From Bettongia penicillata ogilbyi (Eukaryota; Chordata; Mammalia; Diprotodontia; Potoroidae): a DNA stretch of 64,000 nt. Under the pieces are notes generated by a model. It worked only from the letters and a program-made list of their open reading frames with translations, did not search any database and was not told the DNA's origin. Positions 45,000 through 55,060 of the stretch are shown piece after piece. The stretch is from the NCBI GenBank assembly GCA_023548195.1, contig JAJHZJ010000014.1, positions 12,810,718-12,874,717 of the forward strand, in the 5' to 3' direction. The position numbers and the translations under genes are program-made. Every line of letters begins with the position of its first letter. Position 1 is the stretch's first letter.

Positions 45000-47185
45000 G
45001 ATTTCTCACAACACAATAATAATTATATCATATTCACATACCATAACTTCTTCAGCTATTTTCAAAGTGTTGCATATCCTCTCTCTCAGTTTCCAATTTG
45101 GGGTCACCATGAGAAAAACTGCCATAAATATTTTTGGTCATATGGGTCCTTTATCTCTTTTTTTGATATCTTTGAAATATAGACCTAGTAACATATCTCT
45201 GAGTCAAAGGGGATATTTAATTTTAAAAAGTTAAAAAGTGGTTAGTGTCCCAGTTTTCCCAGATTCCTTCCAACATCCAACATTTCCCTTTTTTGTCATG
45301 CTAGTCACTCTGATAGGTGTGAAGTGGTGTCTGAGAGTTGTTTTAATTTGCATCCCTTTGATCAATAGTGGTTGAGAGCACTTTTTCATGTGACTATAGA
45401 TAGCTTTTATTTCTTTGTCTGAAAATTGTCTGATCATAACCTTTGCTCATCAATTTGAAATAATTATATATCTGATAAATGCATCCTTTACCAAAGATAC
45501 TTGTAAACTTTTCCCCTAGTTTTCTGATTTCCTTATAATTTTGGTTACATTGGTTTTGTTTGTGTAAAACTTTTTAAATTTAATATAATCTAAATTATTC
45601 ATTTTATAATTTGTAATGCTCTCTATATCTCCTTTGGTTCTAAATTCTTCCCTTATCCATAAATCTGACAGAAAAACTATTCCATGCTCCCTTAACATGT
45701 AAATCATGTACCCATTTTGACTTTGTACATAGTGTAAGATGTGGGTCTTTACCTGCTTTCTGCCATATTGTTTTCCAGTTTTCCCAGTAGTTTTTGTCCA
45801 ATAAGTTTTTGGTCCATAAGTTTGGATCTTTGGGTTTATCATGTGCTAGATTACTATAGTAATTTATTATAATGTAATTTGTACCTAATCAATTCCACTG
45901 ATCCACCACTCTATTTCTTAGTAGCATATTGTTTTGATAAATTTTAGTTGATTCTCTAGGATTTTCTAAGTATAATATCATATCATCTGCAAAGTTTTGT
46001 TTCTTCATTGTTTATCTTAATTTTTTTAACTTCTTTTTCTTCTCTTCTTGCTAAAGTTAACATTTCTAGTACAATATTAAATAATAGAGGTGATAATGGG
46101 CATTCTTGCTTCACCCCCTGATTGTGTTGGGAAGGCTTCTAGCTTATCCCCATTACAGACAATGCTTGCTGATGGTTTTAGATAAATATTATCTACCATT
46201 TTAACATAGGTTCCATTTATTCTTATGCTCTCTAGTGTTTGTAATAGGAATAGATACTGTATTTTGCCAAAGGTATTTTCTGCATCTATTGAGTTAATCG
46301 TATGATTTCTGTTGGGTTTGTTATTGATATGGTCAATTGTGCTGATAGTTTTCCTAATATTGAACCATCCCTGAATTCCTGATATAAATCCCACCTGGTC
46401 ATATACTTGTAAAATATTGCTATAGCCTCTTTGCTAGTATTGTATTTAAAATTTTTGCATCAATATTCATTAGGGAAATTGGTCTATCACTTTCTTTCAC
46501 TGGGCTCTTCCTGTTTGAGGTATCAGCACCATTTTTCATAAAAGGAATTTGTTAAGACTACTTTTTCACCCATTTTTCCACGTTATATATTATTGGGATT
46601 AATTGGTTTTTTTACTGTTTGATAGAATTCACTTGTGAACCCAGTCTGGTCCTGAGGATATTTTCTTAGGAAGTTAATGGATTACTTGTTCAATTTCTTT
46701 TTCTAAGACTAGGTTAAGTATTGTATTTCTTGTTTTGCTTGTCTGAGGAATTTATATTTTGTAGATATTCGTCCATTTCATTTAGACTATCAAATTTATT
46801 GGCATATAATTGGGCAAAATAGCTCCTAACAATTGTCTTGGTTTACTCTTCATGGGTGGTGAACTCACCCCTTTCATTTTTGATACTAGTAATTTGGTTT
46901 TCTTCTTTGCTTTCTTAAAATCTAATCAACCAGTGGTTTCTCTATTTTATTAATTGTTTCATAAACCCAACTTCTAGTTTTATCTATTAGTTCAATGGCT
47001 TTCTTACTTTTAGTTTTATTATTCTCTCCTTTGATTTTCAGGATTTCCAATTTGGTATTTAATCAGGAATTTTTAGTTCGTTCTTTTTCAGGGTTATTAG
47101 TTGCATGCCCAATCATTGATCTGCTTTTCTCTCTTTTATTGATGTAAGCAATTAGAGATACACATTTTCCCCTAAGTATATTATG
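45000..47185 (-). pseudogene. L1 ORF2, RT and C-terminal domain, degenerate
   Basis: RT is visible at 46394-46077 (QGWFNIRKTISTIDHINN, then NSIDAENTFGKIQ with the first catalytic Asp, then NGDKLEAFP). The FADD-equivalent lies at about 45970-45985 with its first residues mutated. The C-terminal domain is visible at 45437-45231 (YSHMKKCSQPLLIKGMQIKT). Stops and frameshifts are frequent. Reverse transcriptase of a non-LTR retrotransposon; inactive. Confidence 0.82.
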
Positions 47186-47439
47186 AAAATACAATCAACT
47201 TTCTTGGGTTTAGCAACTGAAATGAATTCCTACTTCACTCAACAAGCAGTTCAGCATCTGCTAGACTACCAAGGAAAGAAACTAGAGAAAGAATCTCTCT
47301 AGTCTCCCTATTCCATTTTTAGATAACTCTAATTGTAGGAAGTTTTCCTAACCTCAAGCCTCAATTGGCTTTTCGTAACTTTCATCCATTGCTCCTGGTA
47401 CTGCCCTCTAGTGTCAAACAGAAGTTAAACCAACAGTAT

Positions 47440-47625
47440 CTAATATGTGTATAATATTAAGTATCTATTATGTGTCAGACATTGTGCTAACGGTTGAGGG
47501 AATAATATCAGACAAACAGAAAAAATTGTCCCTCATCTCAAGGGAATCCAAGTCTAATGGGGAAAACAGCATACAAACAACAAGGTGTAAATAATGTATA
47601 TATAAGATAAACTGGAGACAACAAA
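47440..47625 (+). mobile_element. old interspersed repeat (family X)
   Basis: 'taagtatctattatgtgtca' and 'caaccaag'-like later blocks match the copies at 20755 and 32745. It is inserted in the CR1/L3 element. Confidence 0.5.
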
Positions 47626-47824
47626 TTAAATACATCATCCGCATAACAATCTTTAAATTCTTGAAGCCAATTGTCAAGTGCTCTGAGTCTTCCCTTTTCC
47701 CAGTTAAATGTTCACTGTTCCTTCAGATGATCCTATATGACATGAACTTAGACCCTTAATCATCCTGATTGCCCTCCTCTGGATATTCTGTAGCTTATCA
47801 GTGTCCTTCTTAAACTGTAGTTCT

Positions 47825-49095
47825 CTTTCTCAGTCTTCTTTGCTGGATCCTTATCCAAATTACCCTCTCGATAGGAGTCCCTAAGGATTCTTTACATCCT
47901 CTTCTCTTCTCCCTTTATACTGTTTCACTTGATGATCTCATTAGCTAGCAAAGGACTTAATTACCGTAATTACAACAATGACCTCCGTTGATGATTCTCA
48001 AGACTACTTATCCTGTCTCAGCTTCTTTGCTGATCTCCCATTTGGCATCTTCAACTTAATATCCAGTAGATATCTTAAACTAAACACATTCAAAATAGAA
48101 TTTATTGTCTTTCCCCCTGGTCTCTCCCCACTTTCCCTTACTGTAGAGGGCAACACCACTCTCTCGGTCCCTTAGACTCATATCCTAGAAATTATCCTCA
48201 GTTGTCAATTTCATCTCTTCAACGTCTCTCAAACATGCCCCATTGTCTCCTCTGGCAATAGCCATCACTCAAGTGCAGGCCCTTATTACCTCACACCTGG
48301 ACTACTGCAATAGCCTGCTGGTGGGTGTCTCTCCCCATTCCAATGGGACCCCAAAATTCCAATCCACAACAAAAGTAAACTGAGGCAAATCTCCAGGCCT
48401 GAACAATCAATTTATTAGGGATATCAGTCATCCCTAATCAGTTGGATCCAAGACCCTCTGTAGTCAAGGATCCTTTCCACCCAAGGGTTGCAGATATTTA
48501 TAGGGAATGAGAGAGTAATAAAATTAGAATGAGGCAGTACAAACCTTCAATTGGTCAATAACAAACAGGGAAAATCCCCATGATTGGTCAATGGAAATGC
48601 CCATTAATCAGAGTTTAATTATCAGGCTTCCTGTATGTCATCAATCCTGAGTATTTAAACAGTGACTAGGCTGTTGCCTATACTCTGGGACTTTCTACAA
48701 GCATATTACAGATATTAGGTGCAAAAAAAACCCAAATAAAACTAGAAGGAGAAACTGTGGTTTTCTGGAACATAGCAGCTCTTCAGAGCACATTCATAAG
48801 AAAGGGATAGGTGAGGAGAGGTAGTACAACAAATCTCTATCTCTATCCCTAATACAGATTAATACAGGCCTAAATAACGACCTACAAATCTATATAGTAT
48901 AAATCTATCAATTAAAAGCAACATAATCATCAATAGTTTGCTTTGTGCATATTTTGTATGTTGTCTCCCCCATTAGATTATAACCTCCTTGAGGGCAGAC
49001 TGTCTTTTGCCTCTTTTGAATTCTCAGTGCTTAGTATAATACCTGACACATACTAAGTATATAACAAATATTTATTTGATAGCTTGATTGATCAG
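47825..49095 (+). mobile_element. L2-clade LINE: RT fragment and 3' end, split by an LTR
   Basis: RT palm to thumb is read at 47890-48340: SVDDSQDYL (YADD region), SSRYLKLNTFKIEFIVFPP and VEGNTTL. The L2 3'UTR resumes at about 48950 ('ccttgagggcagactgtct') and ends about 49095. It sits inside the CR1/L3 element and contains an LTR from 48344. Confidence 0.72.
48344..48710 (-). mobile_element. solo LTR inside the L2
   Basis: On the plus strand it starts TGGGACCCC right after L2 sequence. Minus-strand signals are well ordered: TATAAATA at 48495-48502, AATAAA at 48411-48416, and a terminal CCCA. The right end (TTACA at 48710, or as far as about 48940) is uncertain, and no target duplication was found. 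Confidence 0.62.
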
Positions 49096-49435
49096 TTGGT
49101 GCCCAGAACTGAACATAGTACTCCAGATGATATATGACAAGGGCATGATACAATAGCACTATCACATTCCAATTTCTGCAAGTTGCAATAGCTTTTGTGG
49201 CTGTTGCAACAGTGCTTACTCATGCTGAGTCAATACACAATCCACTAAAACTTCCAGATCTTTTTCAAAATAACTGCTACTTCTCTGCCTTTCCCCTCTT
49301 ATTCTTGTAAATTAGATTTAATTTTTTAATTTGCTGTCCCTCTCAATTTTGTAACATCTATAAATTTGATGAGCATACACACCATCTATGCATTTATCCA
49401 AGTCATTGATAAAAATGATAAAGCATAAGAATTTA

Positions 49436-51267
49436 TGGGCAACTGTCACCTCTCTGACGGGAGAGATCTTCACTTCATTCTATCCAGAAGAATAAAGAAA
49501 ATTCTAAGTCAGCATTTCCTATTTGTTATTGACCATCCTACAGAAGTTGATCTGCGAACATAAAATGAAAGTGAACTGAGTCAACATATTTAGACATTAC
49601 AGAGAAAAAGCTCAGACTTTTAGAGACTGCTCAATGAAAACTGATGAAGTTTGTAATTGAGCAAGTGAAGGGATCTCTCCTGATATAGGAAGGGAATGAC
49701 AGGCCATTGACAGGAACTCACCATATTTTCTCCAACCCAGAGGTTTTGCTGCATCTTGCTGAGATCAAAGACACTGAGACCCAAGGATGAAGTGGAAATG
49801 TGGAAAATTCTTATAAAAACAATGAAACAACAACAAAGGGAATTATCTTAGTCCTGTTCCCTAGAGGAAGGTAATTCCTGGCCTCAGAGAGCAGAGGATA
49901 GGCAGATTTTCTCCACCAATGAACTGGAGCTGTTGCACAAAAAGCCCTAGAAGAAACCTGATAAATCCCTGGAGCAATGGCTTGCGAGGTTATAGTTTGA
50001 TAAAGTCAGTTCTGAGATTCATTCTGCATCTCAATTTGGGGAATTTTTGGCTTGGGGAACTCTGAGAACTTATTGTTACAGTCACTTAATTTATCAGATA
50101 AAGATTTATCAGACACAAACCACCCTTTATTCCCTTTTAGGTAACTGATATAGGGAGTTATTTGCACCTAGCATCATAGAAAGTAATCTGAGAGGCCACC
50201 TCCCTGATAGGTGGACAGAGGGCAATGATACCCTCTCCTGGAGGGAGCTTTGGATGTTGCTCCTGAGAACATGGGGTTGATAAGAAAGCAATTAATGACC
50301 AGTAATTAATTGGGATAAAATTATAAAATGGTAGCATGCCAGTTTTACTACTGCAAACTGTTTTTCACATTATGGATTGGGCAGACACAGTTTGATATGT
50401 TCTTTCTGTTTTCTGAATGTCATTGCCACTACCAATCCATATCAAGTTATCCTCAGTCCCAGGCTTCAGTCCCAGTGTACTAATGGTCCACTGTGCTTCT
50501 CTTTCTCTTCTTCTCTTTGCACAATCCCTAATTGAAAGTTAGTTCCATGTCTTGCTGTGTTCCCTCACTTGACAGACCTCCCAGTGGGACTGGGGATCAC
50601 ACTGGTCCCAGGATGTCTGCAGTGCTGATTTGAGGCTGATGAAGTGACCCTGTTTCCTACTGTGGTTTTCAGAAGTCTAAGAAATGCATGGCTAGTTCTT
50701 GTTTGCCTGCATAGTGATCTATATCAGTTCTGTTGCTAGAGAGGCCAGGCTCAGAGTCAGGCTTTGAGGCTTAGATCTCATGATAGCTTGAGATTCTCCC
50801 TGCTCAAATGACTGACTGACTGTCTTCAGGTCTGTTTGTGGAAGCTCACACTGGCTTCTCTGGCATGGCTTCTCTCTTCTGCACCACTAATTTCCAGTCC
50901 ATTTACTTGTATTCTCTCTGACTTCCCTGGTATAGCTCCTACCCTCAGCTCTCCCAGTTTCCATTTGGTTTACCTGAGTTTCTATTAGCTTACATTTTGC
51001 TGTCTCTCTCCTCACCCTTATCATCTTCCACGTTTACCTATGCTCACACTGGTTTTCCTGATGGTAATCCCCCTCCACCTACCTCTGCCAGCTTCTAAGT
51101 GTATTCTTGCTTAGTTAAGAATAGAAATTACTATTATCATCCTACCGAGAACTCCCACGCTTTCACCTCGACTTCCATTTGCGTACTGCCAGAGGTATAC
51201 TGAAACCAACAAGAACTGATTGTTAAATTTTCAATGTCAGCATTTACACTTCAGAAATCCACAAATG
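49436..51267. other. no recognisable feature
   Basis: 1.8 kb without an exon or repeat I can name. No open frame above 60 codons. Confidence 0.45.
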
Positions 51268-51720
51268 CTATTTATCAGGATTTGATTTATGTTTTATTGA
51301 TTGTCTACACTTAACATGATGCAGATGGGGAGCAAAGAGGATTTCATTTCTCCTAGCGTGACCACCAGTCAGCATATGAGTGAGGGTGCAACCAGTGCTG
51401 AAAAGAATAGCTAGAGAAGTAGTGCCAGCAGGAGGAACCCAGGTCTCAATGAGTGCAAGATAGAAAAACAAGAAAAAGAAAAATACTTAAGATGAAACCT
51501 AGTTTGTTACTTGTGGAACAAGTATCCCAGAGATCTTTAGAGTGGGACTTTGGAGGGATTGGTTTGAGGGAATGGAATAAGGAAATGGGCCAGGAGGGAT
51601 GGATAATAGAGTTTGAATAATGACAGCCAAAGGGTCAGAATCACTGGGATGAAAAGGGTAAAGACGTAACAGGAGAATACTCATCATTGACAAATTAATC
51701 TCATTGTCAGTATCATTGTC
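51268..51720 (-). mobile_element. L2/CR1-clade LINE endonuclease fragment
   Basis: The minus strand (51471-51268) reads LALIETWVPPAGTTSLAI, a variant of the canonical (L)TETWL box of L2/CR1 endonucleases. The upstream part extends right to about 51700. No RT. Confidence 0.6.
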
Positions 51721-52489
51721 CTTAGAGGTTCATCCACAAGTGGAGTGGTCTCCTAAGAACAAAGATAACATCAAGTAGCCAGAAAATAGTGTAGGGTTGG
51801 GTGGTAGAGGAAAGAGGCTCAGGCAAGCGACTCCTGTCTGCCCAGGGATAATAGGAAGTCCTCAGTGATCACTAAAAGTTCTGCTCCTCCCGCCTTGTTT
51901 TTATGACTTTATTCTAGAGGTAAAAGGGAGCCACCAACAGTTCCTAAAAAGGGAAGTGACAAACATATCTACACAGTCAAAAGATGCTTCTGGCAGGGAG
52001 GAGGGACTGAAGAGAGGAAACACTGGAGATTTGGAGATAATCATCTAAGGCTAGAGGGACCCAGGGCATAGAAAACAAAACCACACAGTAGCAGCTCATT
52101 CTTTGGTTTCCATGACAACTCCTTGAACACAAACATTCAACTGAGCCCAGTCACTTTCTCATAGCAGGAAATGTAAGAGGGTGGAAAGAAAGGAGGGGCA
52201 GAACTCAGCTAGTCTCTCCTCTGGTTTAGGGAGTTGGGGGAAGGGGAGAGTCCTCCTAAAACTGGGGCCTCCAAGGAAGGAGATTCTCCCTATAAGGAGA
52301 TTCTCCCCTACAAGGAAAGTAGCTTCTTTCTGATACTGAAAACTTAGAGGGGATATAAACTGAGCCATAAGCCCTCCTTCTTTGGGCCCTGATCCCTACC
52401 ATCTTACAATCCTTGTCCCCTACAATCCCTTCCTTTCCGACTCCTTCCATGACTCCTCAGGTCCACTGCCAGTCAGCCTAGGACTCTCC
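51721..52489. other. no recognisable feature
   Basis: A TATAAA occurs at about 52355-52360 on the plus strand, 420 bases before the candidate exons at 52779. No start codon exon could be connected to it. A short direct repeat (AGGAGATTCTCCC) lies at 52278-52308. Confidence 0.4.
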
Positions 52490-52705
52490 TTATGCTGCAA
52501 GAAACCTTTCCAGGCAAGTGCCTTTCCTGTGCTGATTTTCTGCAATTTATCTTGTAAATAGCTTTTACATAGTTGTTTGCACATCGTCTTTCCCATTTAG
52601 TATGGAAGCTCCTTGACAGCAAGGATTGTCTTTTACCTTTCTTTGTAGTCCCAATGTTTAGCACAGTACCTGGCACATAGTAGGCACTTAATAAATGTTT
52701 TGATT
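52490..52705 (+). mobile_element. L2 3' end
   Basis: 'ccttgacagcaaggattgtc', 'tttagcacagtacctggca' and 'ggcacttaataaatgtttt' give a clear sense L2 terminus. Confidence 0.8.
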
Positions 52706-52778
52706 GCCTCCTCCAATCCACTCCATATTCTTTCTTACTGTTTTTCCATATCCCCCCTTCCCCCTCCCTCATCAACAG

Positions 52779-53237
52779 GACCCTCTAAAGCTGCCCCTTT
52801 CCTTTACTCCAGAAGCAACCTTCTGGGTCCCAGGTAAGCTTTTCAGGATACCTACCACCCTATCCCACCCCTCACCACACGTACACAGTTTTCACTCACA
52901 GGTCCCCAGGGAAGGAGGTGGTCTTTGTCAAAGAAGGATTCCTAGAGTTTGAGGAGACTCCGATTGGGGCAGAAGGTAGATGGGGGAGGGAGGGATCCTT
53001 CTAAATTTCAATACAGTATGTGTACAATGGGAGGTAGGGCTCAGGAAAGCCTGTACTTTCACACCTTAGTGAGGAACTCAGTCTAGACCCTTCTAGAGAT
53101 ATCTCAGAGGTAGACTTGGGTAGCAGAGAAGGGGAGGAAACAGATCATATGTAAAGGTGATCTAATCTTACTCCATTTTACAGAGGCATCCTGGATAGTC
53201 TGGGAGGCCTGTCTGTCAGGATGCTCAATCAAGAAGG
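52779..53237 (+). other. candidate three-exon coding segment (unidentified)
   Basis: Three short stretches are flanked by good splice signals: 52779-52833 (long pyrimidine tract plus AG before, CAG/GTAAGC after), 52902-52975 (CACAG before, AAG/GTAGAT after) and 53184-53237 (TTTTACAG before, G/GTACCT after). One reading frame stays open through all three with matching phases, about 61 codons, including SPGKEVVFVKEGFLEFEE and WIVWEACLSGCSI. The first intron would be only 68 bp. I do not recognise the protein, no start exon was found, and short open exons can occur by chance, so this is a hypothesis. Confidence 0.2.
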
Positions 53238-53379
53238 GTACCTGCTTAAAGCACTTTGCCCCAGGAGTTGAGGGCAGAGGCTAATAATGGAGACCAAGGA
53301 TAGGACTGAGGGCCCTAGGCTGAGACATGGCTTGGAGATGTGGGGGTTTGGGGAAGCATGAATAAGATAAAGCATGATC

Positions 53380-53520
53380 ATTTCCTCCATGAGCCCTTTC
53401 CTGATGCTCCCAGCTGCAGGCTGTGAACCCTGATAATTATGGGTGAGTTCAGTTTCATTTTTGTCTTTGTATCCCCAGCACTTGGCATAGTTCTTGGTAC
53501 ATTGACTTCAAATATTTGAC
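53380..53520 (+). mobile_element. L2 3' end, decayed
   Basis: 'tgagccctttcctgatgctc' and 'tttgtatccccagcacttgg' blocks in the L2 order. Confidence 0.55.
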
Positions 53521-53580
53521 GGGTTATCACATGAAGGAGGGATCTGACTTGTCAGATGACAGATGAAAGAGTAACGGGTG

Positions 53581-54174
53581 TGTTGGGGTTTCATGGTGTG
53601 TTGTGGCGGCACTATCTCAAAAGAATTCAGTCAGACCACCTCTAATCCAAATATAGGCAGTTCTTAAGGATTGACACCCCTCAGAAGTAGGCTAGGTTCC
53701 AAGAGGAACCAGCAACTTCAGAGAAAGCAAGATAGATTTTTATAGGGTAAAGATGCAATAATGTAACAAAAATTATGAATATTAAAAAGACAGGAGGGGT
53801 TTGTTAAGGAATTAGATAATGGAGAGGGGTCCCTTCTATGATTTGGTGGTCAAACATTCTGGTCATGATGTCCTCCAATTGGCTAACTATTGTGGTCCTG
53901 TCCAGTCAAGATGGATAGTTAAGTATTGTGGTCCTGTCTTGGGCTAGATGGATCTTGTGATTGTGGTTGAGTACAAGAACATATTTGTTCAAATATGTGA
54001 ATTGGATCTTGGAGCAATGGATAGCTAGGGGCAATGGCTGTATTGGGTCTGGAGGCCTGTGGTGTGATTAAAGCCAGATTATATATTTAAATCAGGACAT
54101 GCCTTCTGTTCAATGGGGACCATAAGGAAATTAGAATATTGGGACTTGGGAGCAGCTTTATTAGGATTTCATCA
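53581..54174 (-). mobile_element. 3' LTR of the second provirus
   Basis: 594 bp from TGTTGGGG to TTTCATCA on the plus strand. Minus-strand TATAAAA at about 53737-53743. It lacks about 145 bp present in the other LTR. Confidence 0.85.
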
Positions 54175-54190
54175 TTCTCCCCTTAAAGAG
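54175..54190 (-). other. polypurine tract of the second provirus
   Basis: Minus strand 'ctttaaggggagaa' directly before the TG of the 3' LTR, the usual start site for plus-strand DNA synthesis. Confidence 0.72.
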
Positions 54191-54499
54191 CTAAGGCCCA
54201 AATTCATTTGGGAAAAGGGATGAAGGTCTCTGCTTCTGTAGCTTCTTCAGACTGAAAAGGAGTGTAGAGCAGTCCTTGCCTCTATGAGTCCTCCGGGGGG
54301 AGGATGACTGGAAGTGAGCATAGGTCACATCCAGGGTATGATGGGTGACTATGGGCTGGTATCCACTGCTTGCTGCCAACTGTAGGTGAATTGCATGTAG
54401 GCTGAAAGGCACAAATTTGACAGGCAAGTTCAATATGCAGAGCACAAATATAAGAAGAAAGAAACCCAGAGCCCCATGATTATTATTTACTTTTGACAT
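54191..54499 (-). pseudogene. short 3' ERV reading frame with a membrane segment
   Basis: An uninterrupted 102-codon frame from an ATG at 54499 to a stop at 54191, ending right at the polypurine tract. Residues 9-24 (GALGFFLLIFVLCILN) form a strongly hydrophobic stretch long enough for a membrane segment or signal anchor; the second half is basic and Ser/Pro-rich, ending KLQKQRPSSLFPNEFGP. A related, broken frame lies at the same place in the provirus at 21314-31486. It might be the end of an env transmembrane protein or a small accessory membrane protein. I cannot assign a function. Whether it is expressed is unknown. Confidence 0.45.
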
Positions 54500-54750
54500 A
54501 CAGGATTATCTGATTTTGTTACTTTCCCAAAAGGTTCTGCTCTGAGTCAAATTTCTTTAGGCGAATCAGATGCTGTTGAGGAAATATAAGTAACAACACT
54601 TTTGCAAGTAGAAGCTCTTCAACCCAAGATTTAATAATTATACAAATTAATTTGTTTATAAGAGGTTAAGTTTACTCTAATTATAATAAAAGACTTGAGA
54701 GGACACTTTATATCATTTTGAAACATTTAAGGACCTTATTTCATACAGCT
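54500..54750. other. ERV interior, no domain recognised
   Basis: AT-rich, frames closed on both strands. Confidence 0.5.
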
Positions 54751-54784
54751 ATAGATAGATAGATAGATGTGTATGTATACATAC

Positions 54785-54870
<86 letters not shown>
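54751..54870. repeat. compound microsatellite (GATA)n-(CATA)n-(TA)n
   Basis: GATA units at 54751-54768, ATAC units at about 54775-54800, then about 36 uninterrupted TA units to 54870. Confidence 0.97.
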
Positions 54871-54872
<2 letters not shown>

Positions 54873-54916
54873 AGTAACAGGCAGATGACTAGGCCAAATA
54901 CCCATTTACTAGGTTG

Positions 54917-55060
54917 TTGGGGCAGCTAGGTGATACAGTGGATAAAGTACCAGTGCAGGAGTCAGGAGGACCTGAGTTCAAATCTCACCTCAGACACTTA
55001 ACACTCACTAGCTGTGTGACCTTGGACAAGTCACTTAACCCCAATTGCCTCCTCTCTGCT
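54917..55060 (+). mobile_element. marsupial tRNA-derived SINE, well preserved
   Basis: Starts GGGGCAGCTAGGTGATACAG and contains 'gagttcaaatctcacctcag', 'agctgtgtgaccttggacaa' and 'cacttaaccccaattgcct'. The head can be read as a tRNA-like promoter. One of the best-preserved repeats in the window, so relatively young. It is inserted in the ERV interior. Confidence 0.9.

Larger units (their letters stand above)
44330..47188 (-). mobile_element. L1, 5'-truncated, with 3'UTR and most of ORF2
   Basis: The minus strand runs from the ORF2 endonuclease-RT linker (about 47188) through RT to the ORF2 C-terminus (about 45000) and a 3'UTR ending near 44330. A CORE-SINE splits the 3'UTR at 44525-44780. 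This is the normal 5'-truncated L1 form. Confidence 0.8.
47325..49435 (-). mobile_element. CR1/L3-clade LINE, split into three pieces
   Basis: Pieces at 47325-47402 ('ccattgctcctggtactgcc'), 47670-47820 ('gattgccctcctctggatat') and 49097-49435 ('gtgcccagaactgaacatag', 'ttatccaagtcattgataaa') follow each other in the order of one antisense CR1/L3 element. On the minus strand the 49097 block encodes HLEYYVQFWAP, the conserved CR1 RT end. It is interrupted by a family X repeat and by an L2. Confidence 0.75.

Noticed and set aside
52704..52952. 82-codon frame over the candidate exons
   Set aside because: It reads through the strong splice sites in another frame and gives a Pro/His-rich product without family resemblance.
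54799..54870. TA tract as a replication origin or promoter
   Set aside because: A pure dinucleotide microsatellite following GATA/CATA repeats explains it fully.
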